NCBI GenBank assembly: GCA_905116865.2
Contig: CAJHNH020000565.1
Span: 1-64,000 of the forward strand
DNA length: 64,000 nucleotides
Reading direction: 5' to 3'
Source: Candidula unifasciata
Taxonomy: Eukaryota > Mollusca > Gastropoda > Stylommatophora > Geomitridae
Shown: positions 59,460 to 64,000 of the stretch, in pieces
How positions within the stretch are numbered: the first letter of the stretch is position 1
Layout: the number at the start of each line of letters is the position of its first letter
Program-made: the position numbers and the translations under genes
The notes under the pieces: generated by a model
Told to the model about the DNA's origin: nothing
The model's database searches: none
Seen by the model: the letters and a program-made list of their open reading frames with translations, nothing else

Positions 59460-59738
59460 AACTATCCCCGTGGGGGTTGCGGGGCATAATTGTGGAACAA
59501 ACTAGAACACACCTACTGTCTTCCCCAGAAGCATGTCGTAAAAGTCGACTAATGAGGGCTTTCCTTGGAAGACGGAGTCCATCTGCCTGATATGCTAGAA
59601 ACCAACAATCTGAAAACACATAGGTCAGATCTGTGAAAATGATGTGCACACAACATTCAGGATCTGGAAAAAGAGGTGGACGAACAACCAGAACTTTCCG
59701 CAGGAGTTTAGTCTATGAAAACGATTACGAAGAAGGCA
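59460..59738 (+). mobile_element. Dispersed repeat family E, copy 4 (most complete)
   Basis: CCGTGGGGGTTGCGGGGCAT, AGCATGTCGTAAAAGTCGAC, GAGTCCATCTGCCTGATATG, GGACGAACAACCAGAACTTT, GAAAACGATTACGAAGAAGG. Used as reference for the other three copies. Confidence 0.75.
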
Positions 59739-60091
59739 TCGAATGATACGTTGTATGGTGTGTGTGAGTGCGCGTGAGCCAGTGTTTGAGTGTATGTGGG
59801 GTCTGTCTGTTATCGACTACAGAAACCTGTCATTGATAGTTCTTAAAACAGACAATTACACAGAAGGTATGAAGTGTGCACAACACACAAATGAGATAGC
59901 GGTATTTTTACAGCATCGTTTTACGTAACGCGATAGTAAGGTAATTAGCCTTTGGGGTCAATCATCTCTTTGGCAAACAAATCAAACAATAAACCTGAAG
60001 TGAGCCCTAGTACGACAAAATAATGTAAAATGTAAGCTCATTAACACACATAAATTCAGCACATTAACAGTTTACAGTAACAGTTCATACA

Positions 60092-60095
<4 letters not shown>
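59739..60095. other. No gene seen
   Basis: Unique-looking sequence up to the TA tract. Confidence 0.45.

Positions 60096-60098
<3 letters not shown>

Positions 60099-60170
<72 letters not shown>
60099..60170. repeat. (TA)n microsatellite
   Basis: About 35 pure TA units directly left of a LINE relic; a second TA run (62237-62262) lies at the LINE's right end. Confidence 0.97.
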
Positions 60171-60171
<1 letters not shown>

Positions 60172-60174
60172 TCT

Positions 60175-62230
60175 GGCGCTGCGCTAATGATTACTGGATC
60201 AAACTTTGTAAGAGGATACAAACCTCAGCAGCTACTGGCAACATAAGGGGAATGTATGCTGGCATCAAGAAGGCTATTGTACCAGTAAAAAGAAAGATTG
60301 CCCCTCTCAAATCAACCACGGGCGAAATCATAAAGGATCGGACAAAGCAACTGGACCGTTGGGTGGAGCACTACTCAGAGCTATATGCTACAAACACCTT
60401 TGTATGTGAAGAGGCCTTAAATGCAATGGAGTGTCTGCCAACCATGGGTGAACTAGACACGGAATCCTCCGTCACAGCAATCGGTGAGGCAGTAGATGGG
60501 CTTCCTTCAGGGAAGGCCCCAGGAGAGGATGGTATCCCACCTGAGATCCTAAAATGCTCCAAGGATGGTATTCTTCCTGAGCTACACAAGATCCTCTGTC
60601 AGTGTTGGCAAGAAAAATCGGTGCCACAGGATATGAGAGATGCCAACATTATAACTCTCTATAAAAATAAGGGAGATAGAAGCGACTGCAACAACTATCG
60701 CGGTATCGTCTCTATTGAATTATGTTGGAAAAGTCTTTGCTCGTGTTATCCTAAAGAGGTTGCAAATTCTAGCGGACAGAGTATACCCGGAATCACAGTG
60801 TGGGTTTAGGGCCCAGAGATCAACAGTTGATTTGATATTCTCCATCCGGCAGCTACAAGAGAAGTGCAGAGAGCAACAGAGGCCACTGCTCATTGCTTTC
60901 ATAGATCTCACTAAGGCCTTTGACTATGTCAGCAGAGATGGTCTATTCGGGATCCTTGAAAAATATGGATGCCCACCTATACTACTGAGCCTAATCAAAT
61001 CCTTTCATGAGAATATGAGGGGGACCATAATATATTAGGATTCATCATCTCGACCCTTCCAGATTCGAAATGGAGTAAAGCAAGGATGTGTTCTGGCTCC
61101 CACGCTGTTTGGCATCTTTTTTTTAGCGCATTATTGAGGCGTGCATTTGGGACAGCATCTGAGGGGATATACCTCCGTTCGAGGTCAGATGGCAATCTTT
61201 TTCATCTGTCCAGGCTACGTGCAAGGACGAAGGTGCACACGAGATGCCTCAGGGATTTTCTGTTTGCGGATGATGCAGCCATTGTGGCACATTCAGAGGA
61301 TGATCTGCAGATCCTGATGAATCGCTTTGCAAATGCTTGCAAAGAATTTGGGCTTACCATCAGTCTGAACAAAACACAAGTGATGGGGTTGAATGTTGGA
61401 AATCCACCAAACATTAGTGTGTATGACCATCAGCTGCTGGCTGTAAATGAGTTTTAGTACCTAGGCTCACGTATCTCAGGCAATCATTCTCTGGATGCAG
61501 AACTAAACAAACATATAGGAAATGCCTCTGCTATGTTTGCAAATCTCACAAAGAGAGTCTGGTCAAACAAAAAGCTAACTGATAATACAAAAATGAAGGT
61601 TTATGAGTCTTGTGTCCCGAGCACATTACTGTACGGCTGCGAATCCTGGACTCTCTATGCTCCACAGGAAAAAAGACTGAATACCTTCCATATGCGCTGT
61701 CTAAGACGCATCCTTGGTATATTATGGTGAGACCTTGTCTCCAACGAATGTGTGCTCACAAGAGCAAAAATACCATCAATGTATTGTATACTGAAGCAAA
61801 GACGTCTGCGTTGGCTGGGACATGTCTCCCGCATGGAGGATGGTCGTATTCCAAAAGATCTCCTATATGGTGAATTGGTAACTGGGAATAGACCTACAGG
61901 AAGGCCAAAGCTGCGCTATAAAGATGTATGCAAACGTGACCTAATAGATACCAACATAGGCACAGAGACATTGGAAAAATCAGCTGCAGATCGACTACTA
62001 TGGAGACAGAAAGTGAAAGATGGACTGTCACATTTTGAAAGAAACCGAACACAACGAGCTGTGGAGAGGAGGCACCGGAGAGTAAAGCTGCCTCACAACA
62101 AATGAGTATCTACTTTTGTGTGCATCCTGTGTGGCAAAGGCTGCCATTCCCGCATCGGACTTTACAGTCACAGCAGATGCTGTTCCCAAAGCCAGCGGCA
62201 CATCTCCATAGTCCCCCGGGACTGACGGAT
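60175..62230 (+). pseudogene. Non-LTR retrotransposon, reverse transcriptase to C-terminal zinc finger
   Basis: Nearly continuous LINE ORF2 without the endonuclease. Landmarks: KRKIAPLKSTTGEIIKD; LPSGKAPGEDGIPPEIL; NIITLYKNKGDRSDCNNYRG; CGFRAQRSTVDLIFSIRQLQ; LLIAFIDLTKAFDYV (RT motif A); NGVKQGCVLAPTLFGIFF; FLFADDAAIVAH (active site FADD); LNKTQVMGL; LLYGCESWTLY; RRLRWLGHVSRM; NRPTGRPKLRYKD; DRLLWRQKVKDG; and a final CCHC-like finger FVCILCGKGCHSRIGLYSHS then RCC. Breaks: an extra base near 60708, TAG at 61036-61038, a T-run frameshift at 61119-61126, TAG at 61456-61458, TGA at 61728-61730 and TGA at 62103-62105. Mildly decayed; a fairly young dead copy. Confidence 0.92.
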
Positions 62231-62399
62231 ACCATTATTATATATATATATATATATATATAGGTGTATTTACGTATATAATAAACAGTGATAGGACAAT
62301 TTTGGAGTAAAGCTGGAAAAAATGAAATATTTTGAGTTACAAACATTTGAGAAGAGATTTGTACAACGAATCTTTGGGCCCATCAGCCATGAACATATA

Positions 62400-63450
62400 T
62401 GAACAAGAAAATAAGAATTCATAACTCAATTCACTATGTTGAAGAGGGTAATTCTGGGATGTACAGGAGATACCCAGTAGTATGTATGCGATATACACTT
62501 GCACTGCCTACAATTGCAGATAGGCTCAAAGTTCTGCAAGCAAAGTCGTATCTCAGAGTAGCTGTAGACAAGAGGCACCTCCTGCATGAAGCCGTGGATA
62601 GAGCTAAGGGTCACAGACTGAAAAGGTCTTGGAATGCGCAAGCTGAAGACACAATTGGACATGTATGCAGACTTTATAAATTTAGGCGAGGAGAGGAGTG
62701 GGTCAAAGTGTCCGATCAGGTTTCAGACTTGTGTAGGGTTCTAATCACTTAGGTTGTGAGTGCAGGGACTGGCCAGCTGGTGTTGCAGAATCAGAAGTTC
62801 AACAAATGGTTCATGCCAAATCTAGCAAAGGTGATGTGATTGTCTATACAGATGGCTCTGTATAGACAGTCAGACCATGTGAATAGGGGTTCGAAGCGAA
62901 GGCGAATTGACTTCGCTTGGTGCAGCAAAGCCTGGCATATACAGCGTCTAGCCTTTCGCTGGCTTGAGAATCAGCTGTACCCACATGCCGTCACTGTAAC
63001 TGACTCATAGAGTATGTTGAGAAAGGTGAAGACAGACAGGCTCCGTGCACAGTGGCAAGCATTACTTTAGAGGTCAAGGGTAGTTAGGATTCTTTGGATA
63101 TTTTCTCCAGGTCATGTCGGTGTGTTGGGAAATGAACAGGCAGATAGACTGGCTGGTTCTGCACCACTTAGTGGTGAATTGATGTATGACAAGCTGGATA
63201 TTGTGAGGGCCTTTTGGGTGCGAGTGAACAGTGCCGAGGCACAGATAGATCATTACGATCTGAAGAGACTAGCGCTGCGAGGAGTTGCCAGGGGATCTGG
63301 CCGACGCTCGACACACAGGGGAAAGGCGAAACGGATATACATTCAAACAGTTACTGGTACCATCGAAATTGCAACTCTTCGCTTGCTGCTGAAGATAGGG
63401 ACGAAACGCTTATGGGGGTATCCCGAGTGCTTTGATGTCGATTCTTAATT
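62400..63450 (+). pseudogene. LINE 3' half with RNase H domain, copy 3
   Basis: Colinear with 36046-37410 and 52545-53715: VVCMRYTLALPTIADRLKVL, AKSYLRVAVDKRHLLHEAV, VSDQVSDLCRVLIT, DVIVYTDGS. It best preserves the RNase H end: GHVGVLGNEQADRLAGSAPL at about 63115-63175, then YDLKRLALRGVARGSGRRST and a stop after FDVDS. The middle (62870-63070) is badly damaged. It starts only about 150 bp after the preceding LINE relic. Confidence 0.87.
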
Positions 63451-63589
63451 CATCATTCAACATTGTTATGTTGAAACCATCAATTATTACTGGCACCATC
63501 AGCATGAATTTCCACTTCTACCGTTAAGCTTTGTGTTGAGGGACAGTCTGAGATCAAGTGATAGACGGGCGGCTATGGCTATTGTTACA

Positions 63590-63865
63590 TTTTGTCGATG
63601 TAGAACATCTCCTAGGACGGCCTCTTGATTTTACTTCAGATATTTTCATGCTCAGCGCCTGCATTAGTAGTTGTTCTGGCTGCATTCTTACTAAATGACC
63701 AAATCATTTTATCTTCTGTTTCTCAATGAATTTGCAGCATGATGTCGTTGTTTCTACAGTCTGTCTGATAATATCATTTTTAACTTTTTCTCGGATGGTT
63801 AAGCTGGCGGCTTTTCTCAAGCAGGTGTTAATTTTAAGTAGGTTAGCCAAGTTTGGCACTGGTAG
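63590..63865 (-). mobile_element. LINE C-terminal fragment, antisense
   Basis: Minus-strand reading: NDIIRQTVETTTSC, then FIEKQKIKWFGHLVRMQPEQ then LLMQAL, then VKSRGRPRR. Resembles the 25.7-26.7 kb LINE (MKWFGHLTRM, GRPRKRW). It has one or two frame breaks. Confidence 0.65.
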
Positions 63866-64000
63866 CACAGTGCTGGTACGAATATGCTGTTTATAATATG
63901 TCAGTCAAATATAAAACATAATGTGTAGTATACACACACACACGCACACACACACATATATTTTTTTTTACAAACACAAAATGACATTTTTTCACGCCCT
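63866..64000. other. No gene seen; (CA)n at the window edge
   Basis: CA-rich run at 63931-63956 and a T run. The last bases (CATTTTTTCACGCCCT) resemble 58758-58774, so an unidentified dispersed repeat may continue beyond the window. Confidence 0.45.

Overview
The window is metazoan nuclear DNA. It has spliced genes with GT/AG introns, AATAAA signals, C2H2 zinc-finger remnants, several clades of non-LTR retrotransposons, Tc1, mariner and hAT transposons, tRNA-derived SINEs and very many micro- and minisatellites. The repeat style and element mix would suit a lophotrochozoan, most likely a gastropod mollusc. That is an inference from style; no single sequence proves it. There are no bacterial operons, rRNA genes or CRISPR arrays.

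Layout. 1-2.1 kb: a 56-bp array, a 20-bp array with a 260-bp higher-order period, and a decayed C2H2 zinc-finger gene split by a dispersed repeat. 2.1-6 kb: a SINE with a perfect 13-bp target duplication and an RTE-like LINE relic that itself contains a minisatellite. 6-10.5 kb: almost continuous satellite (CT-rich, a 66-bp array, a 20-bp array). 12-15.4 kb: a Tc1 relic, a LINE relic interrupted by an apparent solo LTR, a 48-bp array and a hAT MITE resembling the SPIN group. 17.2-18.5 kb: a minus-strand unrecognised disordered-protein ORF with one frame break. 21-31.5 kb: three giant arrays, a SINE, and a 5'-truncated LINE whose ORF is still open. 33-47 kb: SINEs, LINE relics, an 83-bp array, a complete non-autonomous hAT, a large tetranucleotide tract and a LINE-derived array. 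47-48 kb: a mariner relic. 51.3-57.4 kb: the one convincing host gene, a spliced bZIP transcription factor on the minus strand with introns full of mobile elements. 60-63.9 kb: a long LINE relic, a third copy of an RNase H-bearing LINE tail, and an antisense LINE tail.

The bZIP gene reconstructs as four coding exons with matching phases (1041 nt, 346 codons plus stop). Its C-terminal basic region is of the C/EBP-PAR type (NNxAxxxSR) with five heptads. A long, protein-like ORF upstream overlaps its start in another frame. This looks like ATF4-style overlapping-ORF control, or a frame chosen by alternative splicing, or an assembly indel.

The main structural theme is tandem arrays seeded inside mobile-element sequence: two arrays start and end inside LINE coding sequence in register, and a third resembles a SINE head. 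Summing the spans listed here, tandem repeats make up roughly a quarter of the window. Most long ORFs are translations of these arrays and are not annotated as genes.
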